DNA from: an uncultured Roseateles sp.
Lineage (GTDB): Bacteria; Pseudomonadota; Gammaproteobacteria; Burkholderiales; Burkholderiaceae_C
Assembly: GCF_945956965.1 (NCBI RefSeq)
Contig: NZ_CAMFJS010000032.1
Location: forward strand, 1 to 58,653
Direction: 5' to 3'
Length of the DNA stretch: 58,653 nt
Part shown: positions 18,289 through 28,874 of the stretch, one piece after another
Position numbering within the stretch: the first letter of the stretch is position 1
Layout: every line of letters begins with the position of its first letter
Translations under genes and position numbers: made by a program
Notes under the pieces: model-generated
The model's input: only the letters and a program-made list of their open reading frames with translations
Databases searched by the model: none
What the model was told of the DNA's origin: nothing

Positions 18289-18458
18289 GGCAGGCGATTC
18301 GCCTCTGGTCAAGAAACGCCAAAGCGCATGGGAAGGGCGGGAATTCGAGCGCGCATTCTCCCCGAGAAGCGCGGCCGGCGCAGCGCCATCCCCACAAAGC
18401 CTGGAATGCAGGGACAATCAGCCCTTCCCCGCATTACTCTCTTATTGGAAAGCTCGCC

Positions 18459-18800
18459 TTGAAAAAGACTTATCAGCTGCGCATCGAAGGCAAACATCCC
18501 GACCGCCTCCTCGAAGCCATCAAGTTCGAGATCCGCAAATACATCAAGCGCGAACAGGGCAAGACCCTGCCCAAAGGCTTTGACATCTGGGACTTCGATT
18601 GCCATATCGGCGCCAGCGAAGCCACGGCCCAGGTCACCCATCCGGCCGAGATCAACCCGGCCATTGACGAAGTCGTCAAGACCGGCGCCACATCCTTCTA
18701 CATCGAGCTGACCGCCAAGCCGGCTCTGCGCCGCCCGCGCCAAGCCCCCATCATCATTCCCCGCAACGGTGGTGAAGCCGACGACGCGCTGGACGACTGA
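18459..18800 (+). CDS. DUF6172-family protein
   Basis: Small cytosolic protein of 113 residues starting at TTG 18459 with GGAAAG upstream. The sequence (MKKTYQLRIEGKHPDRLLEA, KGFDIWDFDCHIG) matches the conserved proteobacterial family I know as DUF6172, which has no assigned function. It is monocistronic and divergent from the MATE gene. Confidence 0.75.
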   Translation: MKKTYQLRIEGKHPDRLLEAIKFEIRKYIKREQGKTLPKGFDIWDFDCHIGASEATAQVTHPAEINPAIDEVVKTGATSFYIELTAKPALRRPRQAPIIIPRNGGEADDALDD

Positions 18801-18866
18801 ATTCAGCCGGGGCTGCCGGTGAGGCGGCCCTTGCCGTGAACACGGCGCCGGGCCCGGCCCAGGCGC

Positions 18867-20615
18867 TCAAACTTGGCTGGCGGAGTAGAACCTCACCCCG
18901 CCCTGCCCCACGGCCTTGGCTTCATACATGGCCTTGTCGGCCTTGGCCATGATCTCGGCGCGGGTCTGGCCGTCCTCCGGGAAGCGGCCGATGCCTATGC
19001 TCGCGCCCAGCTGCAACTGATGGCCTTCGTAAGAAATGGGCGCAGTCAGGCAATGCAGCAGTTTTTCTGCGATGGCCTCGACATGGGTCATCTGGGTATG
19101 CGGGTCCAGCAGCACCACAAATTCATCCCCCCCTAAGCGCGCCACGGTATCGGCCTCGCGCATCATGCCCAGCAGGCGCCCGGCGACGATCTTCAAGACG
19201 GCGTCGCCCGCGTCATGGCCGAAGCGATCGTTCAGCTGTTTGAAGCGATCCAGGTCGATGAAGAGCACGCAGACCCGCCCCCCGTGCCGCCGGGCATGCG
19301 CGCAGGCGGTGTCGAGCCGGTCTTCGAGCAAGCGCCGATTGGGCAGGCCGGTCAACATATCGTGCTGAGCCAGGTGTTCCAAGGCCTCTTGCTTGCGCAT
19401 CAGATCGGCCAGCTGCTCCTTGATCTGCTCTTGCATCTGCGCAAAGTTGCGCGCCAGGCTGCCGATCTCATCCTTGCGGGTCAAGGGCAAAGCACCCGCC
19501 GGCAATCCAAGCGCAAAGCGCTGTGCGGCGGCACTGACCGCATTGATCGGGCGCGTAAAGGCACGCGCCAGGCCGATCGCCAGCAGCAGGCAGAGCAGGC
19601 ACAGCATCGCCACGATTTGCAGGGTGCTGAGAGCCAACTCCCGGGTCCGGCTCAAGACATCGTCGAGCGGTTGCGCCAGCCCCAAGACCAATCGCCCATC
19701 GTTGGAACGCACCCGAATGTCCTGCGCGATGAAGGCGGCAACGATGGGCTCCGAGGCATGCGGCCCCTCACGGGCCTCAAACACCGCCTGGGTGCTGGCG
19801 TCCGAGATCAGCTCAGCCAATCGGGGCATTTCATCTTGAATCAACTGGCGCTGGCCGCGATCGAAACCAAAAGTCTTTTGCGCATCCGGATGGATCAGGA
19901 TGTCACCCTCGGCATTGGCCAAAAAGACCTGGTAATTGGGGGGCAAGTCGGCCTTGAGCATAGAGAACATGCCGTTCAGGTCCAGGTTCACCACCACCAG
20001 GCCCAAGGCCGGGGCGGCGGCATCTTCTTCGGTGCCGCCGGTCACACGCACCGGCATGGCCAGCTGCAAGGTGGGCTTATCCTGCCCCGCATGGGCGCCC
20101 CGCTCGTGATTGATGCTGATGCGGGAGAGATAGGTCTCGCCAGCGGCGAGTTTCAAAGTGTCAGCCACATAGTCGTAGTGGCCCTTTTCCTGCAAATCGG
20201 GTTCCTGCACGCGGCGCAAGCTGCCGTCACGCCGGTCCACACGCACCCGCTCCAAGCCATAGTCACTGGCCGAAATCAGGCGCACCTGAAAGTAAGCCGG
20301 ATTGGCGCCCATGAACTGCGCAAACAAGGTGGCCAGTTGATCCGCCGCGGCCTGATCCCCGGGTTTGAGCAAGGCCTGCACCGCGGCCGGGTGGCTGCTC
20401 ATCACCAAGAGGTGACGGCTGATCTCTTCGCGGCTCACCGCGATGCGGCGGGACAAAACCCGGGTTGAAGTCAGCAACTCCTGCTTGGCCGTGTTGACCA
20501 ACATATCGCGGCTGGCCTCATAGGCGTAGAAACCCGTCAGGCCAGCGGCCAGCACACCCACGCCGGCCAAGAGCAAGCCCAGTTTGACGGCAATGCCTTG
20601 CGCCCAGACTTTCAT
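18867..20615 (-). CDS. Membrane diguanylate cyclase with periplasmic sensor and HAMP
   Basis: Makes c-di-GMP. In the 582 residues: transmembrane helix 1 (10-31), a large periplasmic sensor of Cache type (32-328), helix 2 (about 330-353), HAMP (355-405) and GGDEF domain (415-582). The catalytic motif RLGGDEFVV near 493 is intact, and READ five residues before it is a product-inhibition I-site. No EAL domain follows. ATG 20615 overlaps the stop of the upstream binding-protein gene by four bases, so the two are translationally coupled. The pair resembles polyamine-sensing NspS/MbaA: binding protein outside, c-di-GMP enzyme inside. Confidence 0.88.
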   Translation of the reverse strand: MKVWAQGIAVKLGLLLAGVGVLAAGLTGFYAYEASRDMLVNTAKQELLTSTRVLSRRIAVSREEISRHLLVMSSHPAAVQALLKPGDQAAADQLATLFAQFMGANPAYFQVRLISASDYGLERVRVDRRDGSLRRVQEPDLQEKGHYDYVADTLKLAAGETYLSRISINHERGAHAGQDKPTLQLAMPVRVTGGTEEDAAAPALGLVVVNLDLNGMFSMLKADLPPNYQVFLANAEGDILIHPDAQKTFGFDRGQRQLIQDEMPRLAELISDASTQAVFEAREGPHASEPIVAAFIAQDIRVRSNDGRLVLGLAQPLDDVLSRTRELALSTLQIVAMLCLLCLLLAIGLARAFTRPINAVSAAAQRFALGLPAGALPLTRKDEIGSLARNFAQMQEQIKEQLADLMRKQEALEHLAQHDMLTGLPNRRLLEDRLDTACAHARRHGGRVCVLFIDLDRFKQLNDRFGHDAGDAVLKIVAGRLLGMMREADTVARLGGDEFVVLLDPHTQMTHVEAIAEKLLHCLTAPISYEGHQLQLGASIGIGRFPEDGQTRAEIMAKADKAMYEAKAVGQGGVRFYSASQV

Positions 20616-21664
20616 GGCTCCAGCACCTTGGCCAGGCGATCGCCTGAGATGATGCGCGCCCACAATTGATTGCGCCGCTCTTCACTCTCCACAGGCTCCA
20701 GCCACAAGAGCTTGTCGTCCGGCGGATAGTCCTTGGACGTCATCATGGTGCTGCCCAGGCCTTGGCTGCTACCCAGCATGCGGCTGGTTTCGTCTTCCAG
20801 CATATGGTTGATCCAAGCATGCGCGAGCTTGCTGTCGGTTGCCGCGGCACTGAGCACCCAGCAGTCCAGCCAGGCCAAAGCGCCTTCCTTTGGAATCACA
20901 TAAGCGGCGTCCACACCCGATTCTTGCAACTCCAGCAATTGCTGGCGACCGAAATTGGCGAACATCAGCGCCGCCTGACGACGCTTGAATAGCGCCACCG
21001 ATTCAGCCGGCTGGGTGTAGAAGCCGCCCGCATTGCGGCGCAAGGCAATCAGTTGCTCGGCCGCCGGCGCCCAGTTCGCCGCGCTCAAATTGAAGGGCGT
21101 GGCCAAGCCCAAACGCAGCGCGGCCAGACTGAAGTTATGGGTGCCGCCGTTATAGGCGATGACACGCCCGCGGTAACGCGCATCCCACAGGTCGGCAATG
21201 GAGTCGGGCGCGCGCTGCACCTTGCTGCGGTCATAGATCAGGCCCATTTCCGCATAGGCGAAAGGCACGCCAAAATAGCTGCCGTTGACGCTCAGGCCCG
21301 GCAAGGCACTGGTCTGACGAAAACGAGGGAGTTGCCGCGCGAGATTGGGGATCAAGCCCGGGCTGATGGCCTGCACCAAATTTTCGCGTCGATACCGTCT
21401 AAGCTCCGCCGTATTGACCGCGAAAACATCAAAGTCGCGCCCCTTGTTGGCATTCATCTTCTGCCACAAGTCGACGTCGGAATCGATCACCGTCAGCACG
21501 ACCTGCACGCCGCTGCGGAGCTCAAAACTGCGCATGGCCTCAGGATCGACATAACCCGGCCATGCCAGCACACGCAGGCGCTTCTTGTCCGCGGCCCATG
21601 CGGGCGCGGCCCCGGACAAGACCGAGGCGCCAAGAACTCCACAAAAACTACGACGCTGCCACAT
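20612..21664 (-). CDS. PotD-like periplasmic binding protein coupled to the diguanylate cyclase
   Basis: Periplasmic binding protein of the spermidine/putrescine (PotD, NspS) type, 350 residues. Signal peptide about 1-25 (ASVLSGAAPAWAAD), then LRVLAWPGYVDPEAMRSFE, typical of polyamine binders. PFAYAEMGLIYDRSKV and WDARYRGRVI fit the family. No ABC permease or ATPase gene is nearby; the only partner is the downstream cyclase, overlapping by four bases. It is therefore more likely a sensor subunit than a transport component. The ligand is inferred, not shown. Confidence 0.82.
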   Translation of the reverse strand: MWQRRSFCGVLGASVLSGAAPAWAADKKRLRVLAWPGYVDPEAMRSFELRSGVQVVLTVIDSDVDLWQKMNANKGRDFDVFAVNTAELRRYRRENLVQAISPGLIPNLARQLPRFRQTSALPGLSVNGSYFGVPFAYAEMGLIYDRSKVQRAPDSIADLWDARYRGRVIAYNGGTHNFSLAALRLGLATPFNLSAANWAPAAEQLIALRRNAGGFYTQPAESVALFKRRQAALMFANFGRQQLLELQESGVDAAYVIPKEGALAWLDCWVLSAAATDSKLAHAWINHMLEDETSRMLGSSQGLGSTMMTSKDYPPDDKLLWLEPVESEERRNQLWARIISGDRLAKVLEP

Positions 21665-21843
21665 GAGCTGGTTTCACAAATTTGCAGTGCGGCTAGGCCT
21701 CAAGTGAGTCTTGAGAACCCTTCCAGAAGTCGAAGCTCTGATCTTCCGCGCTGCCAAGGGTATTTCACCGCATCGGCAGAGCGCAAAATCAAAATTCGAT
21801 ACTTTTTGCACACACAAAAAGCAACTCAGTCCATGCACGCCCC

Positions 21844-21867
21844 TTGGCCCGCGTATCGGCGGGCCAA
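21844..21867 (-). terminator. Possible terminator hairpin after the glutaryl-CoA dehydrogenase gene
   Basis: TTGGCCCGC (21844-21852) pairs perfectly with 21859-21867 around a six-base loop, 18 bases past the stop codon. No U-tract follows directly, so termination would be imperfect or Rho-assisted. A second AT-rich stem (21812-21831) is 20 bases further on. Confidence 0.4.
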
Positions 21868-21884
21868 ATGGGTGACTCAGTGGC

Positions 21885-23063
<1,179 letters not shown>

Positions 23064-23092
23064 TTTTAATCTCCAAGAATCTGCATCGTAAT

Positions 23093-23518
23093 TCAGGCCG
23101 CGTCGAGTGCCGGCGCCACCGCCGTGACCTCGATCTCCACCTTGGCCCTATCCTCCATCAGCGCCACCACTTGCACCGCACTCATGGCGATTTGGTAGTC
23201 GCTGCCCAAAACCTCGCGGTAGACCTGGCCCAGTTCGCGGCCGCGCGCCAGATACTCGCGCTTGTCAATCACATACCAAGTCATGCGGGTGATGTGGGCG
23301 GGCAAGGCGCCGGCCTCGGCCAGCACGGCGCGGATGTTCAGCAAGGCCTGGCGCACCTGCGCAATGAAGTCATCGCTTTCGAACTGGCAAGCGGCGTTCC
23401 AGCCGATTTGCCCGGCCACGAAAATCTGCCGCCCGCTGGCCACCACGCCATTGGCATAGCCGCGCGGCGCGGCCCAGCCTGCCGGTTGCAAGACTTGTTT
23501 GTGCGTGTTTGTTGTCAT
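23093..23518 (-). CDS. Rid-family (YjgF/UK114) protein lacking the canonical Arg
   Basis: Small trimer-forming fold, 141 residues. Canonical RidA hydrolyses reactive enamines and imines using Arg105 in PARS. Here the matching stretch reads [12 protein letters not shown], so Met replaces that Arg, while VEIEVTAVA near the C terminus confirms the family. It starts inside the thioesterase stop codon (four-base overlap). In this cluster it may act on the amino or enamine CoA intermediates made from 2-aminobenzoyl-CoA, a substrate that would not need a carboxylate-binding Arg. That role is inference. Confidence 0.82.
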   Translation of the reverse strand: MTTNTHKQVLQPAGWAAPRGYANGVVASGRQIFVAGQIGWNAACQFESDDFIAQVRQALLNIRAVLAEAGALPAHITRMTWYVIDKREYLARGRELGQVYREVLGSDYQIAMSAVQVVALMEDRAKVEIEVTAVAPALDAA

Positions 23519-23943
23519 GGGTTTACTGCTCCTAGCGCGCGGTTCAAGGCCTCGCGCAAATCATCGGGAAAAGGGGTGGGTTTGTGGGTCAGCAGCGAGG
23601 TGCAGACCAGCACCTGCGCGAAGCGTACCCGCAGGCCGTCGGTACCTGCGAATTCAATCGCCAGGCTCAGTGACGTACGGCCCAATTTGACGATCTGAAT
23701 GCGCTGCGTCAGCCAGTCGCCCATGCGGCTGACGCGCTGAAAATCCGCACTCAAATGCACGCTGGGCATGCCGACCCGGCGCGGGCCCAGCAACTGCGCG
23801 TAGTCCACTTGCAGGCCCTGAGTGAACCAGTCTTCCACCAAGGCATTGAGCATCTCAAAGTAGCGCGGGTAGAAGACGATGCCGGCCGGGTCGCAATGAC
23901 CGAAGCGCACCAACTCACGCCGCTCAAAAACAAAGTTAGTCAC
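23515..23943 (-). CDS. Acyl-CoA thioesterase, 4-hydroxybenzoyl-CoA type hot-dog fold
   Basis: Cytosolic thioesterase of 142 residues. GHCDPAGIVFYPRYFEMLN near the N terminus is the Asp-containing motif of the 4-hydroxybenzoyl-CoA thioesterase group. The start was set at GTG 23943, five bases after the livF stop codon; earlier starts would overlap livF widely. It ends in a four-base overlap with the Rid gene. In aromatic CoA pathways such enzymes release CoA from dead-end thioesters, so a salvage role for 2-aminobenzoyl-CoA or its products is likely. Confidence 0.82.
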   Translation of the reverse strand: MTNFVFERRELVRFGHCDPAGIVFYPRYFEMLNALVEDWFTQGLQVDYAQLLGPRRVGMPSVHLSADFQRVSRMGDWLTQRIQIVKLGRTSLSLAIEFAGTDGLRVRFAQVLVCTSLLTHKPTPFPDDLREALNRALGAVNP

Positions 23944-23948
23944 CAGCG

Positions 23949-24655
<707 letters not shown>

Positions 24656-24659
<4 letters not shown>

Positions 24660-25426
24660 AGCGCTGCCTCCATCTCTTCATCGCCCAGATAGGCCTTCTT
24701 GACTTCCGGGTGCGCGCGAATTTCATCCGGTGTGCCGCTGGCAATCACCCGGCCGAACACCAGAGTGGAAATTCGATCCGCCAGGCGGAACACCGCGTCC
24801 ATATCGTGCTCCACCAGCAGCAGGGTCACCTCTTGCCGCAGCGATTGCAGCAACTCGACCATGCGCTCCGACTCGTCCGGCCCCATGCCGGCCATGGGCT
24901 CATCCAATAAAAGCAGGCGCGGCCTTGCCGCCAGGGCCAGGCCCAGTTCCAGCTGCCGCTGCTCGCCGTGGCCCAGCGCGCCGGCTTGGCGCTGCGCCTG
25001 CGCGGCCAGGCCGATGCGCGCCAGCAAGTCCTGCGCTTCGGCGCGCAGAGCCGCATCAGCCGCGGCCTTGCGCCACAAGCTGGGCCAGCCAGGGCGGCGC
25101 GCCTGCACGGCCAGGCAGAGGTTGTCCAGCACGCTGAAGCTCTTGAAGATGCTGGTGATTTGGTAAGAACGCACCAACCCGGCCCGCACCCGCGCGGCCA
25201 TGGGCATGAGGGTCAGGTCTTGCCCGGCGAAGAGAATGCGCCCCGCGTCGGGCTTGAGCGCGCCCGAGATCTGATGAATCAAGGTGGTTTTGCCGGCACC
25301 ATTGGGGCCGATCAAGGCGTGGACCTCTCCGGCTTTGACCTCAAAGCTGGCGTGGTCGGTGGCCGCCAAAGCGCCAAAGCGCTTGACCAAACCGTCCACC
25401 TTCAGCAGCGGCTGCGCGTCAGTCAT
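24656..25426 (-). CDS. livG: Branched-chain amino acid-type ABC transporter ATPase LivG
   Basis: Second ATPase subunit of the importer, 256 residues: Walker A GPNGAGKTTL, Walker B LLLLDEPMAGMGPDE, and the long MPMAARVRAGLVRSYQ insertion typical of LivG. The signature reads LGHGEQRQLELGLAL (GHGEQ variant). The start at 25426 overlaps the livM stop by four bases; the open frame upstream is livM in another phase. Confidence 0.9.
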
Positions 25427-26379
25427 TTCTTTTCCTTCCGCAGACGAGCGAAGCTGCCGGCCAGGCCCTTGGGCGCAAACAGAACCACCAACAAAAGCAA
25501 AAGCCCCAGACCCATCTGCCAATGCAAGGTGTAGCCCGACAGCACTTCTTCCAGCAGCAGCAAGACCGCCGCTCCCAAGACCCCGCCCCACAAAGCCCCG
25601 GCGCCGCCCAGGATCAGCATGATGAGCAACTGGCCCGACTGCGACCAATGCAGCATATGCGGCGTGACCAGGCCGTTCAGATTGGCCAGCATTGCCCCCG
25701 CCAAACCCGCCAAGGCCCCCGCCAGCACAAAGGCCTGCCACTGCACAGCAAACACCGGGCTGCCGACGGCGGCCATGCGCTGCTCGTTCTCCTTGATGCC
25801 TTGCAGCAGGTGGCCGAAGGGTGAATTGACCCAGCGCTGCAGGGCCGCCATCACCAGCGCGCCCAAAGCCAGAATCAGCCAGTAGAACTGCGCGTCGTTC
25901 TGTAAATCCAGGCCGGCGGCCAGGGAGCGCTGCGGCAGCGGCAGGCCGTCTTCACCGCCGTAGGCCTTCAGAGACACCATCAGGTAATAAAACATCTGGG
26001 CGAACGCCAGGGTGATCATGATGAAGTACACGCCCCGGGTGCGCAGACTGATGGCGCCGATCAAGGCCGCTGCCAGCGCGCTGACCGCCATGGCCAGCGG
26101 CCAGGCGACCCAGGCCTGCACCACGCCCGCCTCGGCCAAGATGCCCACGGTGTAAGCCCCAAGGCCCACAAAAGCCGCATGGCCGAAGCTGACCATGCCG
26201 CCAAATCCCAAAATGAGGTTCAGGCTGGACGCGGCGATGGCGAAGATCAGCACCCGGCTCATCACGCCCAGGTAGAACTCCATGCCCAAGGCGGTGAGCA
26301 GGGGCGGTAAGGCAGCCAGCAAGAGCAAGAGGCCGTAAGCCCAGACCCCTAAGCCGCGATGATGAAGCGATTGACTCAT
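25423..26379 (-). CDS. livM: Branched-chain amino acid-type ABC transporter permease LivM
   Basis: Inner-membrane permease of 318 residues with about ten helices. LNLILGFGGMVSFGHAAFVGLGAY is the LivM hallmark, and GIKENEQRMAAVG is the ATPase-contact loop. It lies six bases after livH and overlaps livG by four, so the importer genes are one unit. Confidence 0.9.
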   Translation of the reverse strand: MSQSLHHRGLGVWAYGLLLLLAALPPLLTALGMEFYLGVMSRVLIFAIAASSLNLILGFGGMVSFGHAAFVGLGAYTVGILAEAGVVQAWVAWPLAMAVSALAAALIGAISLRTRGVYFIMITLAFAQMFYYLMVSLKAYGGEDGLPLPQRSLAAGLDLQNDAQFYWLILALGALVMAALQRWVNSPFGHLLQGIKENEQRMAAVGSPVFAVQWQAFVLAGALAGLAGAMLANLNGLVTPHMLHWSQSGQLLIMLILGGAGALWGGVLGAAVLLLLEEVLSGYTLHWQMGLGLLLLLVVLFAPKGLAGSFARLRKEKK

Positions 26380-26384
26380 GGCGC

Positions 26385-27305
26385 TCAGCCCCGCGCCGGG
26401 AACAAGCCCGCCGGTTTCCAGAACAAGACCGCCGCCATGAGCACATAGATCAGGATGGATGCCAGCGCCGGGCCCAGATTGCTGGCGACCTCGGCCGAAG
26501 CCACCTGGCGCAGCAAGGCCGGCAGCAAGGCGCGGCTGCAGGTGTCCACCAAGCCAACGGCCAAAGCACCCACCAACGCACCGCGGATGGAGCCGATGCC
26601 GCCGATGACGATCACCACAAAGGCCAGGATCAGAATGCTCTCACCCATGCCCACTTGCACCGCCAGCAAAGGCCCCAGCAGCGAGCCGGCCAGGGCGCAC
26701 AAGGCCGCGCCGAAGCCGAACACCAGGGTGAACAAGCGGCCGGTATTGACGCCCATGGCCATGGCCATGGGCCGATTCGATGCACCCGCCCTCACCCACA
26801 TGCCGATGCGGGTTCGCGTCACCAACACAAAGAGCAGCAAGGCCACCGCCAAGCCAACGCCGATGATGAGCAGGCGGTAGGCGGGATACAGCAAGCCAGG
26901 CAACAACTCCACCGGGCCAGACAAGGCCGCCGGCGTGTTGAGCATCATGGGCTGTTCGCCCCAGATCATGCGCACGCCTTCATTGCAGATCAGGATCAAG
27001 GCGAAAGTGGCCAAGACCTGGGACAGGTGATCGCGCTGATACAGCCGGCGCAAGAGCGTCAGCTCCAGCAACATGCCAAAAAGCGCCGTGCCCACCAGCG
27101 CCGCCAGTACGGCGAGCGCAAAAGAGCCGGTGGCCTGCGCCGTGGCGGCGGCCAGATAAGCGCCCACCATATAGAGCGAGCCATGCGCCAGATTGATCAT
27201 GTCCATGATGCCGAACACCAGCGTCAGGCCGGCGGCCAGCAGGAACAACATCAAGCCAAACTGCAGGCCGTTGAGGGCCTGCTCGGTGATCAAGATCCAG
27301 TCCAT
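26385..27305 (-). CDS. livH: Branched-chain amino acid-type ABC transporter permease LivH
   Basis: Inner-membrane permease of 306 residues. LNGLQFGLMLFLLAAGLTLV and GIMDMINLAHGSLYMVGAY are typical of LivH, and RAGASNRPMAMAMGVN is the coupling loop. It follows the binding-protein gene after a 311-base structured spacer, instead of the short gaps seen in the rest of the operon. Confidence 0.9.
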   Translation of the reverse strand: MDWILITEQALNGLQFGLMLFLLAAGLTLVFGIMDMINLAHGSLYMVGAYLAAATAQATGSFALAVLAALVGTALFGMLLELTLLRRLYQRDHLSQVLATFALILICNEGVRMIWGEQPMMLNTPAALSGPVELLPGLLYPAYRLLIIGVGLAVALLLFVLVTRTRIGMWVRAGASNRPMAMAMGVNTGRLFTLVFGFGAALCALAGSLLGPLLAVQVGMGESILILAFVVIVIGGIGSIRGALVGALAVGLVDTCSRALLPALLRQVASAEVASNLGPALASILIYVLMAAVLFWKPAGLFPARG

Positions 27306-27361
27306 TGCGTCCTATTCAATTGAAGATCGGTTCACGCTTGCTTGTCGTGTATGCCCACTCG

Positions 27362-27575
27362 GCTTGCTTGGCTGCTTCGCATAGCGAAGTCAAGGAGGAG
27401 GCGAAGGCCGTAGGTCTGAGCCGGGGGACATGAGCGGCGCGAAGCAGCCAAGCAAGCTGATCCGTCCCAACCTTTGACTCGAACCCAGGAGAACAGGCGG
27501 GCGCTGCCGCTCATGTCCCCCGTCCACGGCCTGCGGCCGTGGCCTCCGCCTTAACTTCGCGGCAGCGCCCACCTG
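27362..27575. repeat. Nested inverted repeats in the livK-livH spacer
   Basis: Three long inverted repeats interleave in the 27306-27616 gap. The 19-bp arms 27362-27380 and 27439-27457 are perfect; the 16-bp arms 27423-27438 and 27506-27521 are perfect; the 17-bp arms 27494-27510 and 27559-27575 have one mismatch. The last two share bases, so the structures compete. A short CTTCGC-ATA-GCGAAG hairpin also competes with the first. No gene is visible here. Confidence 0.85.
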
Positions 27576-27616
27576 CTCCCCTTGGCCAGCTGGCTGGGGC
27601 GCAAAGCCTTTCGAGT

Positions 27617-28813
27617 TCACTGCATCTTGCAAGAGGCCGCGTAGGCATCGGCGTGATTACTGAAGATCTTGCCCAGAGTCTTGTTGGTGACGCGGCCTTG
27701 CGCGTCTTTGGTGATCACGCGCAGGTAGTAGTCCTGAATCGGGAACTGGTTGTTATTGAACTTGAAGCCGCCGCGGATGGAGTTGAACTTGGCGGCCTTC
27801 AAGGCCTTCAAGAGTGCGGGCTTGTCTTCGATCTTGCCTTTGACATCACGCACCGCGGCGTCCATCAGCAAGGCGGCGTCATAGCCTTGGGCGGCGAACA
27901 TGGACGGCAGGCGGCCGTAGTCCTTCTGGAAGTCGGCCACAAATTTCTTATTGCCGGCGTTGTCCATGTCATGTGCCCATTGCGAGCTGTTGAACATGCC
28001 CAGCATGGGCTCGCCCACAGCCTTGATCACATCCTCGTCGGCCGAGGTACCGGGACCGAACAATGTGATGTCCTTGGAAAGGCCGGCGCCCACAAACTGC
28101 TTGATGAAATTGATGCCCATGCCGCCGGGCAGGAAGATGTACATGCTGTCGGGCTTGGCCGCGCGGGCTTGCGCCAGCTCGGCCGCATAGTCCAGCTGGC
28201 CGAGCTTGGTGAAGATCTATTCCACCACCTCGCCCTTGTAGAAGCGCTTGAAGCCAGCAGCTGCATCCTTGCCCGCCGGGTAGTTGGGCGCCAGGATCAC
28301 CACCTTCTTGAAGCCCTTGTCCGTCATGGTCTTGCCAATGGCTTCGTGGACGTTGTCGTTCTGCCAGGCCACATTGAAGAAGAATGGGTTGCACTGCTCC
28401 CCCGCGTATTGCGAGGGGCCGGCATTGGCGCTGATGTAAGGCGTCTTGCTGGCGAAGACGCTGGGGCCTACGGCCAGCATCAAGTTGGAGAACACGATGC
28501 CGGTCATGAAGTCAACCTTGTCGCGCTTGATCAAGCGGTCCGAGGTCTGCTTAGCGACTTCGGGGTTTTGTTGGTCATCTGCCGTGATCAGCTCGACGGG
28601 CAGGCCGCCGAACTTTCCGCCGCTGTGCTTGAGCGCCAGAGCAAAGCCATCGCGAATATCCACGCCCAAGCCAGCGCCAGGGCCCGACAAGGTGCTGAGC
28701 AAGCCTACCTTGACCTTGTCAGCCGCCTGGGCCTGGGCGGCACCCAGCGCCATGCAGAGCGCCAAAAGGCTGAGGTTCAAACGCTGAATATTCTTGGCTG
28801 CCAACTTCATCAT
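27617..28813 (-). pseudogene. livK: Liv-type substrate-binding protein with in-frame amber codon
   Basis: Periplasmic leucine/aromatic-type binding protein gene, 398 codons when read through. A signal peptide ends near AAQAQAADK, then VKVGLLSTLSGPGAGLG. At 28217-28219 a TAG codon interrupts the frame between GEVVE and IFTKLG; reading continues in the same frame to 27617 with fully family-like sequence, so there is no frameshift. A single G-to-T or C-to-T change (GAG or CAG to TAG) would explain it. The product would stop after about 198 residues, without the second lobe. It may be a recent mutation or a sequencing error. The start at 28813 has AGGAG upstream. Confidence 0.85.
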
Positions 28814-28874
28814 CGAGCTCTCCTTGATTGGAATTGGAATCACGCGGGGCCACAGGCCGAGGATCTGGTCTGGT

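Noticed and set aside
19215-20468. A 417-codon open frame opposite the diguanylate cyclase gene
   Set aside because: Composition typical of an antisense shadow and the cyclase frame is strongly supported by domain order.
28144-28219. Frameshift in livK
   Set aside because: The two halves are in the same frame; the interruption is a single TAG codon, not an insertion or deletion.
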